Source: an uncultured Alphaproteobacteria bacterium
GTDB lineage: Bacteria > Pseudomonadota > Alphaproteobacteria > HIMB59 > GCA-002718135
Direction of reading: 5' to 3'
Length of the DNA: 43,121 bases
Assembly (NCBI GenBank): GCA_902538155.1
Contig: CACBDX010000007.1
Location: 1 to 43,121 of the forward strand
This document shows, one piece after another, positions 9,811 through 19,414 of this stretch. Made by a program: the position numbers and the translations under genes. The notes beneath the pieces are model-generated. The model was not told the origin of the DNA. It did no database searches and saw only the letters and a program-made list of their open reading frames with translations. Each line of letters begins with the position of its first letter. Position 1 is the stretch's first letter.

Positions 9811-10670
9811 TTTCTACTACTAATAAAAGAAGCTGATAGTAAACTTATTATTACAATTGAAGCACCAATCATTTGATAAGTTTCTAAATTTTCTTTTAAT
9901 AAAAAAACAGCACCAAGAACACCTACCACTGGTTCTAAATATAAAAATAAAGCAGTATATGATTGCCCAATCTTTGGGATAGCAATTAATTGTGACAAAA
10001 GTGCAAAGCTATAACATACCGAAGGAATTAAAATTAAAAGATAAATATTAATATCAAAATTAAAATTTAAAGAAAAAAATATTTTTAATATTACAAAGAA
10101 GAAAATAGTATTAAAAACGTTTATAAAGATATTAATTGGTATTGGCGAAATACCTTTAAAAGACATTTTTTGATTTACTATAATCATACTAGTTGACCCA
10201 AGTGATGCAAGAAAAGCTAAAAGAATACCTATTATATTTATGACTTTAAAAGATGGTCCTATAACTAAAACAATTCCTAAAAATGTTACAAAAAATAAAA
10301 TCTTTACAGTTAGTGAAATTTTTTCTTTATCGACAATTATAGAAAATAAAAGAACATATATTGGATAGAGGCAAAAAATAAGAATTGTTAAACTAACTTC
10401 AATAAATATAACTGAAGTCAATAACCCGAGTGTTAGTAATATAGAACCAGCTGATATAGATAAAAAGTATTTTAGGTTCTTTGTAAAAATTTCTAATAGA
10501 TTCTTTTGATAAGGGATAAAAGGTAATATAATTATCGAGGCAACTGCGTAACGTAAAAAAATAGTTAATGCTACAGAAGCACCTGAATTATATGCTATTT
10601 TTGTAGTAGGGCCAATTAAGCCAAACAAAATTCCAGCAACTAAAGCAAAAATAACTCCAAATATGAACAT
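9807..10670 (-). CDS. DMT/EamA family transporter
   Basis: About 10 hydrophobic segments with EamA-like duplicated halves (FGLIGPTTKIAYNSGAS; TALFLYLEPVVGVLGAVFLLKE). Confidence 0.85.
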   Translation of the reverse strand: MFIFGVIFALVAGILFGLIGPTTKIAYNSGASVALTIFLRYAVASIIILPFIPYQKNLLEIFTKNLKYFLSISAGSILLTLGLLTSVIFIEVSLTILIFCLYPIYVLLFSIIVDKEKISLTVKILFFVTFLGIVLVIGPSFKVINIIGILLAFLASLGSTSMIIVNQKMSFKGISPIPINIFINVFNTIFFFVILKIFFSLNFNFDINIYLLILIPSVCYSFALLSQLIAIPKIGQSYTALFLYLEPVVGVLGAVFLLKENLETYQMIGASIVIISLLSASFISSRN

Positions 10671-10735
10671 TTTTTAAATTAACTTTTGACTATTTGTTTT
10701 CATGCAGTTATTCAAGCTTCATTACAAAATATATT

Positions 10736-11824
10736 ATGAATGACACATCTCAAAGTTTCGTTAAATTTGAAAAAATCGATAAAAGTTATGATGGAGAAGT
10801 ATTAGTAGTAAAAAACTTAAACTTGGATATTGCTAAGGGTGAGTTTGTAACAATGTTGGGTCCATCAGGATCAGGTAAAACAACAACTTTAATGATGTTA
10901 GCTGGTTTTGAAACACCTACAAACGGTGAAATATTTTTAGATACTAAACCAATAAGTAAAATACCTCCTTATGAAAGAGAAATTGGAATGGTATTTCAAA
11001 ACTATGCTTTATTTCCCCATATGACAGTTGCGGAAAATTTATCATTCCCTCTAGAAGTAAGAAAAATTTCAAAACCAGATATTAAAGAAAAAGTGCAGAA
11101 AGCTCTTGATATGGTTGAGTTAGGTAATTTTGGTACTAGATTTCCTGCTCAATTATCTGGTGGACAACAACAAAGAGTTGCTTTGGCAAGAGCACTTGTA
11201 TTTGAACCTCGTCTTGTATTGATGGATGAGCCTTTAGGTGCTCTTGATAAGAATTTGCGTGAACAGATGCAATACGAAATAAAACATATTCATGATAGAA
11301 TTGGAATAACAGTTGTCTATGTTACGCATGATCAAAGTGAAGCTTTAACAATGTCTAATAGAATTGCAGTATTCAATGATGGCGTTGTACAACAATTATC
11401 TACACCTGATATTTTATATGAGAAACCTGAAAATTCCTTTGTAGCTAAATTTATTGGAGAAAATAATACACTAAATGGTGTTGTAAAAGAAATTAATGGA
11501 TCGTCATGTGAAGTTGAATTAGATGGTGGTTTTGGAACCGTAAAAGCATTAAAAATAAATGTAAATGAAGTTGGAGAAAAAACTCAACTATCAATTAGAC
11601 CAGAGCGTGTTTCAATAGACAGTTCTACTTCTGGATCCAATAATTTTTCAGGAAAAATTGAAGAATTAATTTACCTAGGTGATCATATTAGGGCTAGGCT
11701 TGATGTTTGTGGGAATAATGAGTTTATAGTAAAAGTCCCTAATGAAGGAAGTTTTAGTCATAAAGAGGGAGATCAACTAAATTTAAGCTGGGATTCCGAG
11801 GATGTTAGAGCTCTAGATATTTAA
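10736..11824 (+). CDS. Spermidine/putrescine-type ABC transporter ATP-binding protein
   Basis: Walker A GPSGSGKTT, signature LSGGQQQR, Walker B RLVLMDEP, C-terminal TOBE-like region. ATG at 10736 (MNDTSQSF) preferred over 10694. Confidence 0.92.
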   Translation: MNDTSQSFVKFEKIDKSYDGEVLVVKNLNLDIAKGEFVTMLGPSGSGKTTTLMMLAGFETPTNGEIFLDTKPISKIPPYEREIGMVFQNYALFPHMTVAENLSFPLEVRKISKPDIKEKVQKALDMVELGNFGTRFPAQLSGGQQQRVALARALVFEPRLVLMDEPLGALDKNLREQMQYEIKHIHDRIGITVVYVTHDQSEALTMSNRIAVFNDGVVQQLSTPDILYEKPENSFVAKFIGENNTLNGVVKEINGSSCEVELDGGFGTVKALKINVNEVGEKTQLSIRPERVSIDSSTSGSNNFSGKIEELIYLGDHIRARLDVCGNNEFIVKVPNEGSFSHKEGDQLNLSWDSEDVRALDI

Positions 11825-11916
11825 ATCGATTTTTTTATTGGTATTCAGCCAAAATTTTTTATTTTTACCTCTTTTTTTTCATTTAATGACATGTTATTAC
11901 GACACCATTACGGACA

Positions 11917-11930
11917 TAATCTTAAGATTA
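11917..11930. promoter_or_regulatory. 14-bp perfect palindrome TAATCTTAAGATTA upstream of the substrate-binding protein
   Basis: Direct reading; 26 bp upstream of the ATG at 11957. Function not established. Confidence 0.3.
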
Positions 11931-11956
11931 ATTAATAAAAAAATAGGAGGATATAT

Positions 11957-13060
11957 ATGTCTAAATTTTTAAAAGCCTTCTTATTCGTATCACTAGTATT
12001 CGCTCCTTTTGCAGCTAGCGCTGTAACAGTAGCATCTTGGGGTGGTGCTTATACAGAAAGTCAAAAGAAAGCTTATGCTGATACATATTCTGATCCTAGC
12101 TCAATTGTGTTTGAAAACTACAACGGAGGTTTAGGTGAAGTAAGAGCTCAAGTAGAAAGTGGAAGTGTTACTTGGGATATTGTTGATGTGTTACCATCTG
12201 ATGCAATCACAGGTTGTGATGAAGGTCTTTTCGAAGATATTTCATCTGAAATTGCAGCTAATGCAGCTCCTGGACCAGACGGCGAGTCAATGCTAGAAGA
12301 TATGGAAAATAACGGTCTTGAATACCACTCTGGTTGGGACTGTTGTGTACCACAAATCTTTTGGACATACGTTGTATTCTATGATCCAGACGCATTCCCT
12401 GGAGAAAAGCCTGACAGCATGGCAGACTTCTTTGATACAGAAAAATTTCCTGGTAAAAGAGGTATTCATACTTGGGCTACTGGTATAATCGAAAAAGCTA
12501 TGGTAGCTGATGGTGTAAAACCAAATGCAGTACCTACAGTTTTAGCTAATCAAACAGGTGCTATTGATAGGGCATTTGAAGTTTTAGATAGAATTAAAGA
12601 CGATGTTGTATTCTGGTCAGCTGGTTCACAACCACTTGAGTTAGTGAAAAGCGGTGAAGTTATTATGGCAATTGCTTATAATGGTCGTGTTGGTGCAGCT
12701 AACTTAGCTGAAGGTGAAAACTTTGAATATATTTGGGAAGGTCAAGTTCTAGATCAAGAGTATCTTTGTCTGACTGCTGGTGCTCCTAATAGAGAAGCAG
12801 CACTTGATTTCATGTGGCATGCTTCAACTCCTGAAGCACAAGCTGAACAAGCTAAATATATTACATATGGACCAATGAGAGCATCTGGTATTCCAATCAT
12901 TCAAAATAATGAGCCTTGGGGACCAGGAGGTGTTGATATTATGCCTCACATGCCTAACACACCAGAACGTTTGAAAGTTTCAATCGTGAGTGATCCACAG
13001 TGGTGGTCAGATTACGGTGCAGAAATTAATGAGCGTTATGCTGCATGGATGGGCAACTAA
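11957..13060 (+). CDS. Periplasmic polyamine-type substrate-binding protein (PotD/F-like)
   Basis: Signal peptide MSKFLKAFLFVSLVFAPFAASA, VTVASWGGAYTESQKKAY, and strong SD AGGAGG at 11945-11950. Confidence 0.9.
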   Translation: MSKFLKAFLFVSLVFAPFAASAVTVASWGGAYTESQKKAYADTYSDPSSIVFENYNGGLGEVRAQVESGSVTWDIVDVLPSDAITGCDEGLFEDISSEIAANAAPGPDGESMLEDMENNGLEYHSGWDCCVPQIFWTYVVFYDPDAFPGEKPDSMADFFDTEKFPGKRGIHTWATGIIEKAMVADGVKPNAVPTVLANQTGAIDRAFEVLDRIKDDVVFWSAGSQPLELVKSGEVIMAIAYNGRVGAANLAEGENFEYIWEGQVLDQEYLCLTAGAPNREAALDFMWHASTPEAQAEQAKYITYGPMRASGIPIIQNNEPWGPGGVDIMPHMPNTPERLKVSIVSDPQWWSDYGAEINERYAAWMGN

Positions 13061-13091
13061 GCTTGATAAATTAAAATTTGTAATTTAATCT

Positions 13092-13117
13092 AAAGGCGAG
13101 AATTATCTCGCCTTTTT
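13092..13117 (+). terminator. Rho-independent terminator/attenuator
   Basis: 10-bp perfect stem AAAGGCGAGA/TCTCGCCTTT with 4-nt loop ATTA, followed by T-rich tail; between the binding-protein and permease genes. Confidence 0.85.
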
Positions 13118-13119
13118 AT

Positions 13120-14397
13120 TTGGAGGTTACTATTTCTACAGCTGAATTATTAACTACAGACGGTATCCCACTTAAACAAAGTCTTCGAAAAGCAGAAAGA
13201 AGAAATAAACTTCGAGCATTTCTTCTAGTTTTTCCTTTACTTCTTTTTATTATAGTTACTTTTGTAATGCCAATCGGAGATATGCTTCTTAGGAGTGTTG
13301 ATGATAGCCAAATTAATTCAGTTTTTCCTAATACTTTTGATGAATACAAAAACTGGGATAAAGGAGCCGACGAACTACCTCCAGAAGAAGTATATAAAAG
13401 TCTTTTTTTCGAACTAGCTAACGGCGATAAAAGACAGATAGGCAAAGCTTTAACTAGGATGAATTATGCTAAATCTGGTTGGAAAAGTTTAATTAAAAAA
13501 ACTACAAGAGAAATTAAAAAAATTATAAAAAAAGGTGAAGAACCTGTTTCGTATAAAGATACATTTATAAAAATAAATAAATTATGGGGAGATCCAACTT
13601 ACTGGTACTCTTTTAATCAAATGGTAAATGATAGATCATCAATTTATTATTGGAATGCTCTGGATAGAACATTTGATGAAGATGGAGAAGTTGTTCTTCA
13701 AGATGAAAAAAGAAGAATGTATGTGAAAACATGGCTTAGAACTTTTAAGGTAAGTATCTATGTAACAATTTTCTGCTTAATTCTTGGTTTTCCAGTCGCT
13801 CATTTATTAGCTAACTTACCACTTAGATACAGTAATCTTTTGATGATTTTTGTATTACTACCTTTTTGGACTTCCTTACTGGTAAGAACAACCGCATGGA
13901 TTGTAATGCTTCAACAAAATGGGGTGATTAATGGAATTTTAGTTTGGTTAGGAGTAATAAGCGATGATGGTCGAATACAAATGGTATACAATGAAGCAGG
14001 TACATTAATTGCTATGACGCAAATTTTATTACCATTCATGATTTTACCTTTGTATAGCGTAATGAGAGTTATTCCAAAAAGTCATATGAGAGCAGCTCAA
14101 AACTTAGGCGCTAAACCTGCAATGGCATTTTGGCGTGTTTACTTGCCACAAACTATTCCTGGAATAAGCGCTGGCGGTTTATTAGTATTTGTTCTTGCTA
14201 TTGGATATTTTATCACACCTGAATTAGTTGGGGGAAAAGATGGTAAATTAATTGGAAGTTGGATAGCATACCATTTAAAAACTACACTCAATTGGGGATT
14301 ATGTGCTGCTCTTGGAGGAATACTTCTTGGTATAATGCTGATATTCTATTGGCTTTACAATAAAATTGTTGGAATAGACAATATAAAGTTAGGATAA
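13120..14397 (+). CDS. ABC transporter permease, PotB-like
   Basis: Binding-protein-dependent permease; EAA loop AAQNLGAKPAMAFWRVYLPQTIPG. ORF-track start is TTG at 13120; an in-frame ATT at 13132 behind GGAGG may be the true start. Confidence 0.9.
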   Translation: MEVTISTAELLTTDGIPLKQSLRKAERRNKLRAFLLVFPLLLFIIVTFVMPIGDMLLRSVDDSQINSVFPNTFDEYKNWDKGADELPPEEVYKSLFFELANGDKRQIGKALTRMNYAKSGWKSLIKKTTREIKKIIKKGEEPVSYKDTFIKINKLWGDPTYWYSFNQMVNDRSSIYYWNALDRTFDEDGEVVLQDEKRRMYVKTWLRTFKVSIYVTIFCLILGFPVAHLLANLPLRYSNLLMIFVLLPFWTSLLVRTTAWIVMLQQNGVINGILVWLGVISDDGRIQMVYNEAGTLIAMTQILLPFMILPLYSVMRVIPKSHMRAAQNLGAKPAMAFWRVYLPQTIPGISAGGLLVFVLAIGYFITPELVGGKDGKLIGSWIAYHLKTTLNWGLCAALGGILLGIMLIFYWLYNKIVGIDNIKLG

Positions 14398-14401
14398 CAG
14401 A

Positions 14402-15298
14402 ATGGCTCTTCCAAGTTACGCAACTCCAGTTCAAAGAACATACTATTACTTTTATTTATTTTTTTGCACTGTAGTTTTCTTCTTTTTAATAGCACCACTT
14501 TTTGCAATTATTCCAATATCTTTCAGCGTTTCACCTTTTATGGTTTTTACAGAAGGAATGCTGGCTTGGCCTCCTGATCCTGAAGCTTGGTCGATAAGAT
14601 GGTATAAAAATATGATTGGTGATTGTAGTGCTGACGTCGTTTCATCTACAGTTCCATGTTCAACAAAGTGGATGGTCGGTACAGTAAATAGTTTTTATAT
14701 TGGTATTATTGCAACTGTTATTGCTACAGCTTTAGGAACACTGGCAGCTCTTGGTTTAAGTAGACCACATATGCCATATAAAGGTTTGATAATGGCAATA
14801 TTAATTTCACCAATGATTGTTCCACTAATTATTACAGCGGCAGGAATGTTCTTCTTCTATGCAAGAATAAATCTTGTTTATACTTTCACAGGTGTAATTC
14901 TTGCACACGTTGCTCTTGCTACACCTTTTGTAGTAATCACTGTAACGGCAACATTAGTTGGTTTCGATATGAATATGGTAAAAGCAGCACAAAGCTTAGG
15001 TGCTAAACCAATGAGAACTTTTTTTAAAGTCATTATGCCTTTGATTTTACCAGGTATTATATCAGGAGCTTTATTTGCTTTTATTACATCTTTTGATGAA
15101 GTTGTTATAGTTATGTTTATGGCAAGTATTGATCAGTTAACTATTCCAAAACAAATGTGGGCCGGAATACGACAAGAAATTAGCCCTGTTATTTTATGTA
15201 TGGCTACTTGTTTAGTGCTTCTTTCTATATTTTTATTAACTACAGTTGAGCTACTGAGAAGAAGGTCTGAAAAACTCAGAGGTATTAAAGCACGATAG
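14402..15298 (+). CDS. ABC transporter permease, PotC-like
   Basis: EAA loop KAAQSLGAKPMRTFFKVIMPLILPGI; adjacent to the PotB-like permease. Confidence 0.92.
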   Translation: MALPSYATPVQRTYYYFYLFFCTVVFFFLIAPLFAIIPISFSVSPFMVFTEGMLAWPPDPEAWSIRWYKNMIGDCSADVVSSTVPCSTKWMVGTVNSFYIGIIATVIATALGTLAALGLSRPHMPYKGLIMAILISPMIVPLIITAAGMFFFYARINLVYTFTGVILAHVALATPFVVITVTATLVGFDMNMVKAAQSLGAKPMRTFFKVIMPLILPGIISGALFAFITSFDEVVIVMFMASIDQLTIPKQMWAGIRQEISPVILCMATCLVLLSIFLLTTVELLRRRSEKLRGIKAR

Positions 15299-15302
15299 AA
15301 CA

Positions 15303-16532
15303 GTGAAGAACATTGCTGTTATTGGTGCTGGCATAGTTGGTATATGTAGCGCATATTTTTTAAAAAAATCTGGATTTAATGTAACTTTAATTGATAGGGA
15401 GCAGCCTGGCTCAATGACAAGTTTTGGGCATGCTTGTACTTTTGCAGACTATGCAAATGTTCCTGTTAATTATCCTGGATTGATCTGGGATATACCATCA
15501 ATGCTTTTAAGAAAAGATGGACCTTTGGCAGTTGATTTTTTTTATATTTTAAAGAACTTGCCTTGGGCAATAAGTTTTTTAAAAAACTGTAAAAAAGAAA
15601 AAGTTAATGAAATAGCAAACTCTCTCACCAACCTATTAAAGCACTCACAAATATCTTACGATGAAATTTTTCAAGATGTAAATGTAAAAGAATATATTAG
15701 CTATGAAGAAAATCTTTACCTTTTTGATTCAAAAAAATCTTATGAAAATTATGAATACGCAAACATTATTAGAAAAAATAATAATGTTAAAGTAAGAAAT
15801 TTAAATAAAGATGAAGTTAAGAAATTAGAACCAAATTTAGCTGATGTTTATTATGCTGGGCAAGTCTTTACTGGATCAAGACACACAACAAATCCATTAG
15901 CAATAAGTACTAAGATTTTTAAAAAGTTTTTAGAACTAGGCGGTGTTTACATAAATCAAAATATAAAAAATTTAACACAGAAAGAAAAAAATATAGAATT
16001 ATTTTTAGAAAATAAAAAACTTAAATTTGATAAAATAATTGTAAGTGCTGGTGCTTGGTCCAATCAAATTGCAAATAAGCTTGGAGATAAATTCCCTCTT
16101 GATACCGAAAGAGGGTATCACCTTTTATTTGAAACTGAAGAGAAATTAATAAATCGTCCCGTTGCTTGGTCTGAGTCTGGATTTTACTTAATACAAATTC
16201 ATGATGGTATAAGAGCTGCTGGTACAGTTGAAATAGCAGGTTTAAATAAACCACCCAATAAAAAACGTCTTGAAATGATAGAGAGACAATCAAGAAAGGT
16301 TTTGCCCCAATTAAAAGAAGTAAGATCAACATGGATGGGTAGAAGGCCTACCTTACCAGACTCATTACCTGTTATTGGAAAATCTCAGAAAAATAATAAT
16401 GTCATTTATGCATTTGGACATCAACATATTGGCTGGACTTTAGGAGCTGTTACAGGAAAAATTATTGATAGTTTATCAAAAGATCAACTACCGAATATAG
16501 ATATTAGCGCTTATTCTCCTGGCCGATTTTAA
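15303..16532 (+). CDS. FAD-dependent amine/D-amino-acid oxidoreductase (DadA-like)
   Basis: N-terminal KNIAVIGAGIVGICSAYFLKKSGFNVTLID and C-terminal WMGRRPTLPDSLPVIG...GHQHIGWTLGAVTG; GTG start. Confidence 0.88.
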   Translation: MKNIAVIGAGIVGICSAYFLKKSGFNVTLIDREQPGSMTSFGHACTFADYANVPVNYPGLIWDIPSMLLRKDGPLAVDFFYILKNLPWAISFLKNCKKEKVNEIANSLTNLLKHSQISYDEIFQDVNVKEYISYEENLYLFDSKKSYENYEYANIIRKNNNVKVRNLNKDEVKKLEPNLADVYYAGQVFTGSRHTTNPLAISTKIFKKFLELGGVYINQNIKNLTQKEKNIELFLENKKLKFDKIIVSAGAWSNQIANKLGDKFPLDTERGYHLLFETEEKLINRPVAWSESGFYLIQIHDGIRAAGTVEIAGLNKPPNKKRLEMIERQSRKVLPQLKEVRSTWMGRRPTLPDSLPVIGKSQKNNNVIYAFGHQHIGWTLGAVTGKIIDSLSKDQLPNIDISAYSPGRF

Positions 16533-17962
16533 CCTAAACTAATTCCAACATTTTTGACTTGAAGATAAGATTTAAGTCCATCTACTCCTTTTTCACGGCT
16601 ATATCCTGATTGTTTATAACCCCCAAAAGGTGTTGCATGATTTCCAGTGAACCATTTATTTACATATACTTGACCAGCTTCTAATTTGCTTGCAGTCCAA
16701 GATGCTTTTTTAAGATCTTTTGTAAAAACTCCAGCACCTAAACCATACTCAGTATCATTCGCAATATCAATTGCTTCTTCTTGATCTTCATATTCAAGAA
16801 CTGAAAGTACTGGACCAAAAATTTCTTCTCTGGCCACAGTCATACTTTGTTTTACATTGTTTAGAACTGTTGGTTCCATAAAATATCCTTCACGCTCTAA
16901 TCTTTTTCCACCATATGCTGCTTCTGCTCCTTGTTGGATTCCTGATCTTGCATAACCTTCAACTTTTTGAAGCTGATTTTCTGATATAACTGGAGTTAGG
17001 TCTGTATCTTTTTCTATACCAGGTCCAATTTTTAAAGATTTACTCATATCAACAAGCTTATCAACTAATTCATCTTTGATTGATTTATGAACTACCAATC
17101 TAGACATCGCTGTACAAATTTGTCCTGCAACACTAAATATTCCAGAACGTGCACTTTCCAAAACTTCATTTAGATCTGCGTCAGGGTAAACTATACCAGC
17201 TGACTTACCACCTAATTCAACAACAGCAGGTATAGCTTTGTCAGCACAAGCATGAAGTATCTTTTTTCCAGTTGCGACTGAACCTGTAAATACTACGTGA
17301 TTTACATCTTCATGAGATACAAGATATGATCCTGCTTCATTTCCATAACCACAAATTATGTTGATTAATCCTTCTGGCACATCAGCATTTAGTATTGCTT
17401 TAGCTAAAATTGTTGCAGACAAAGGGGTTAATTCTGCAGTTTTAATAATTGTTGAATTTCCTGTAGCAAAAGAGCAAGATAGTGACCTTCCAATCATAGA
17501 TAATGGAAAATTCCAAGGTACAACATGTGCCGATACACCAAATGGCTCTAAAACTGTGTAGTCAAAAACATTTTTTGCAACAGGTATTGTTTTACCTTCA
17601 AGTTTATCAGTTAAGCCTGCATAGTAATCAAACATATCTGCTACATCATTGAATTCTTTAATTGCAGAAGCAATATTTTTTCCATTTTCATAACAAAGAA
17701 GTTCACCACCTTCTTTTGAAACCTTTCTCGTCTCTTCAGCAATTTTTCTCATTAGTTTTGCTCTTGAAAGTAAAGGCATATCTACAAGAACTCTGCTATT
17801 GTATGCTTTCTTAGCTGCTTCTACTGCAAGATCAACTTCATTTTTTTTTGCACATGAAATTTCACCAATGATTTTACCATTTGAAGGATCATCAACCTTT
17901 ATTGTTTCTTTGGACTCACTTTCAATCCATTTATTATTAATAAAATTCTTATATTTTTCCAT
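16529..17962 (-). CDS. NAD(P)-dependent aldehyde dehydrogenase
   Basis: VELGGKSAGIV and GQICTAMSRLVV catalytic motifs; HATPFGGYKQSGYSREKG C-terminus. Confidence 0.93.
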   Translation of the reverse strand: MEKYKNFINNKWIESESKETIKVDDPSNGKIIGEISCAKKNEVDLAVEAAKKAYNSRVLVDMPLLSRAKLMRKIAEETRKVSKEGGELLCYENGKNIASAIKEFNDVADMFDYYAGLTDKLEGKTIPVAKNVFDYTVLEPFGVSAHVVPWNFPLSMIGRSLSCSFATGNSTIIKTAELTPLSATILAKAILNADVPEGLINIICGYGNEAGSYLVSHEDVNHVVFTGSVATGKKILHACADKAIPAVVELGGKSAGIVYPDADLNEVLESARSGIFSVAGQICTAMSRLVVHKSIKDELVDKLVDMSKSLKIGPGIEKDTDLTPVISENQLQKVEGYARSGIQQGAEAAYGGKRLEREGYFMEPTVLNNVKQSMTVAREEIFGPVLSVLEYEDQEEAIDIANDTEYGLGAGVFTKDLKKASWTASKLEAGQVYVNKWFTGNHATPFGGYKQSGYSREKGVDGLKSYLQVKNVGISLG

Positions 17963-18001
17963 TTTCTGTGTTTTTTAATTAATTATTTTTGTTTCATTCT
18001 T

Positions 18002-18026
18002 TATCATTTAGGATATGAAAATGATA
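18002..18026. promoter_or_regulatory. Candidate operator: inverted repeat TATCATTT-N9-AAATGATA
   Basis: Perfect 8-bp arms in the 84-bp divergent intergenic region between ALDH (-) and the GS-like gene (+). Confidence 0.4.
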
Positions 18027-18046
18027 CAAATTTAATTTTAAGAAAC

Positions 18047-19405
18047 ATGAGTATTACATTTAATCAGTTAAAAAAACTAATAACAAAAAAAGAAATAGAT
18101 ACAGTTTTAGTTTGTGTATCAGATATGCAAGGTAGACTAAATGGTAAAAGAGTTACTGGAAAAGCTTTTCTTGATTATGTGTATAAGGAAACACATATGT
18201 GCGACTATCTCTATACCGTTGATATGGATATGTTTACTGTACCTGGATATAAATCCTCTTCATGGGAAACTGGCTATGGAGATATGACTGTAATTCCAGA
18301 TCTCAAAACAATAAAGATCGCTAATTGGTTAAATAAAACAGCTATAGTAATATGTGATTGCTTAGACCATTCAGGAAAAAAACCACTTATTCATTCAACA
18401 AGACAAATATTAAAAGATGTTTTAGCTAAGGCTGACAAAATGGGATTTCAATCTATGGTTGGTTCAGAATTAGAATTTTTTCTTTTCAATCAAACTTATG
18501 AAGAAATTCATAATAATAATTATACTAAACTTAAAGAGTCTTCTTGGTATATTGAAGATTACATGATTTTCCAAACTACTAAAGAAGAGGATGTGATGCA
18601 GGAATTAAGAAATTCTCTTTTAGATAGTGGAATTTATGTAGAATGTTCAAAGGGTGAAGCAGCTCCAGGACAAGAAGAAATTAATGTTGTTTTTTCAGAT
18701 GCATTAAACATGGCTGACAATCATATTTTAATTAAAAATGCGACAAAAGAAATTGCTTACAAACATAACAAGGCCGTAACCTTTATGGCTAAATACAACA
18801 AAGAAGTTTGTGGAAGTTCATGTCATATTCATAACTCTTTATTCGATAAGAAAACAAAGAAAAATATTTTTTTTAACCCTAAGGATAAATATGGAATGTC
18901 TGATATTTTTAAAAGTTATCTTGCAGGACAAATAAAATTATTACCAGATATTTCAATTTTTTTAGCACCAAATATTAATTCTTATAAAAGATTCCAAGAC
19001 GGATCATTTGCTCCTACAAAATCTGTTTGGGGAATTGATAATCGTACTGCTGGGTTTAGATTAGCTGGTCATGGGTCATCCATAAGAATTGAATGTCGAG
19101 TCCCAGGAGCAGATGTTAACCCTTATCTTTCCTTTGCTGCTTTAGTTGGTGCTGGGTTATATGGTATTAAAAATAAACTTAAATTAGATAAGCCTTATTC
19201 TGGGAATATTTATGAGAAAAAAGTAAATGAAGTTCCTAAAACACTTAACGAAGCAATTCAACTTGCTAAAAAATCTAAATTTTTAAAAGAGATATTTCCA
19301 CAAGATGTACTAGATCATTATATCCATGCTGCTGAATGGGAACAAAAAGATTATGATGGCTCAGTTAATGATTGGCAGTTACGAAGATATTTCGAACGAG
19401 GTTAA
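18047..19405 (+). CDS. Glutamine synthetase family protein (gamma-glutamyl-amine ligase-like)
   Basis: VGSELEFFLF, GQEEINVVF, CGSSCHIHNSLF and RIECRVPGADVNPYLSFAALVGAGLYG motifs of GS-fold ligases; clustered with ALDH, FAD oxidase and a Pot-like transporter. Confidence 0.88.
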   Translation: MSITFNQLKKLITKKEIDTVLVCVSDMQGRLNGKRVTGKAFLDYVYKETHMCDYLYTVDMDMFTVPGYKSSSWETGYGDMTVIPDLKTIKIANWLNKTAIVICDCLDHSGKKPLIHSTRQILKDVLAKADKMGFQSMVGSELEFFLFNQTYEEIHNNNYTKLKESSWYIEDYMIFQTTKEEDVMQELRNSLLDSGIYVECSKGEAAPGQEEINVVFSDALNMADNHILIKNATKEIAYKHNKAVTFMAKYNKEVCGSSCHIHNSLFDKKTKKNIFFNPKDKYGMSDIFKSYLAGQIKLLPDISIFLAPNINSYKRFQDGSFAPTKSVWGIDNRTAGFRLAGHGSSIRIECRVPGADVNPYLSFAALVGAGLYGIKNKLKLDKPYSGNIYEKKVNEVPKTLNEAIQLAKKSKFLKEIFPQDVLDHYIHAAEWEQKDYDGSVNDWQLRRYFERG

Positions 19406-19414
19406 TATTACTAA

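Noticed and set aside
13116-13445. 109-aa minus-strand ORF opposite the PotB-like N-terminus
   Set aside because: Overlaps the terminator and the permease; no recognisable domain.
16021-16332. 103-aa minus-strand ORF inside the FAD oxidoreductase
   Set aside because: Antisense shadow ORF of low-complexity Leu/Gln-rich sequence.
17358-17561. 67-aa plus-strand ORF inside ALDH
   Set aside because: Antisense to a conserved ALDH.
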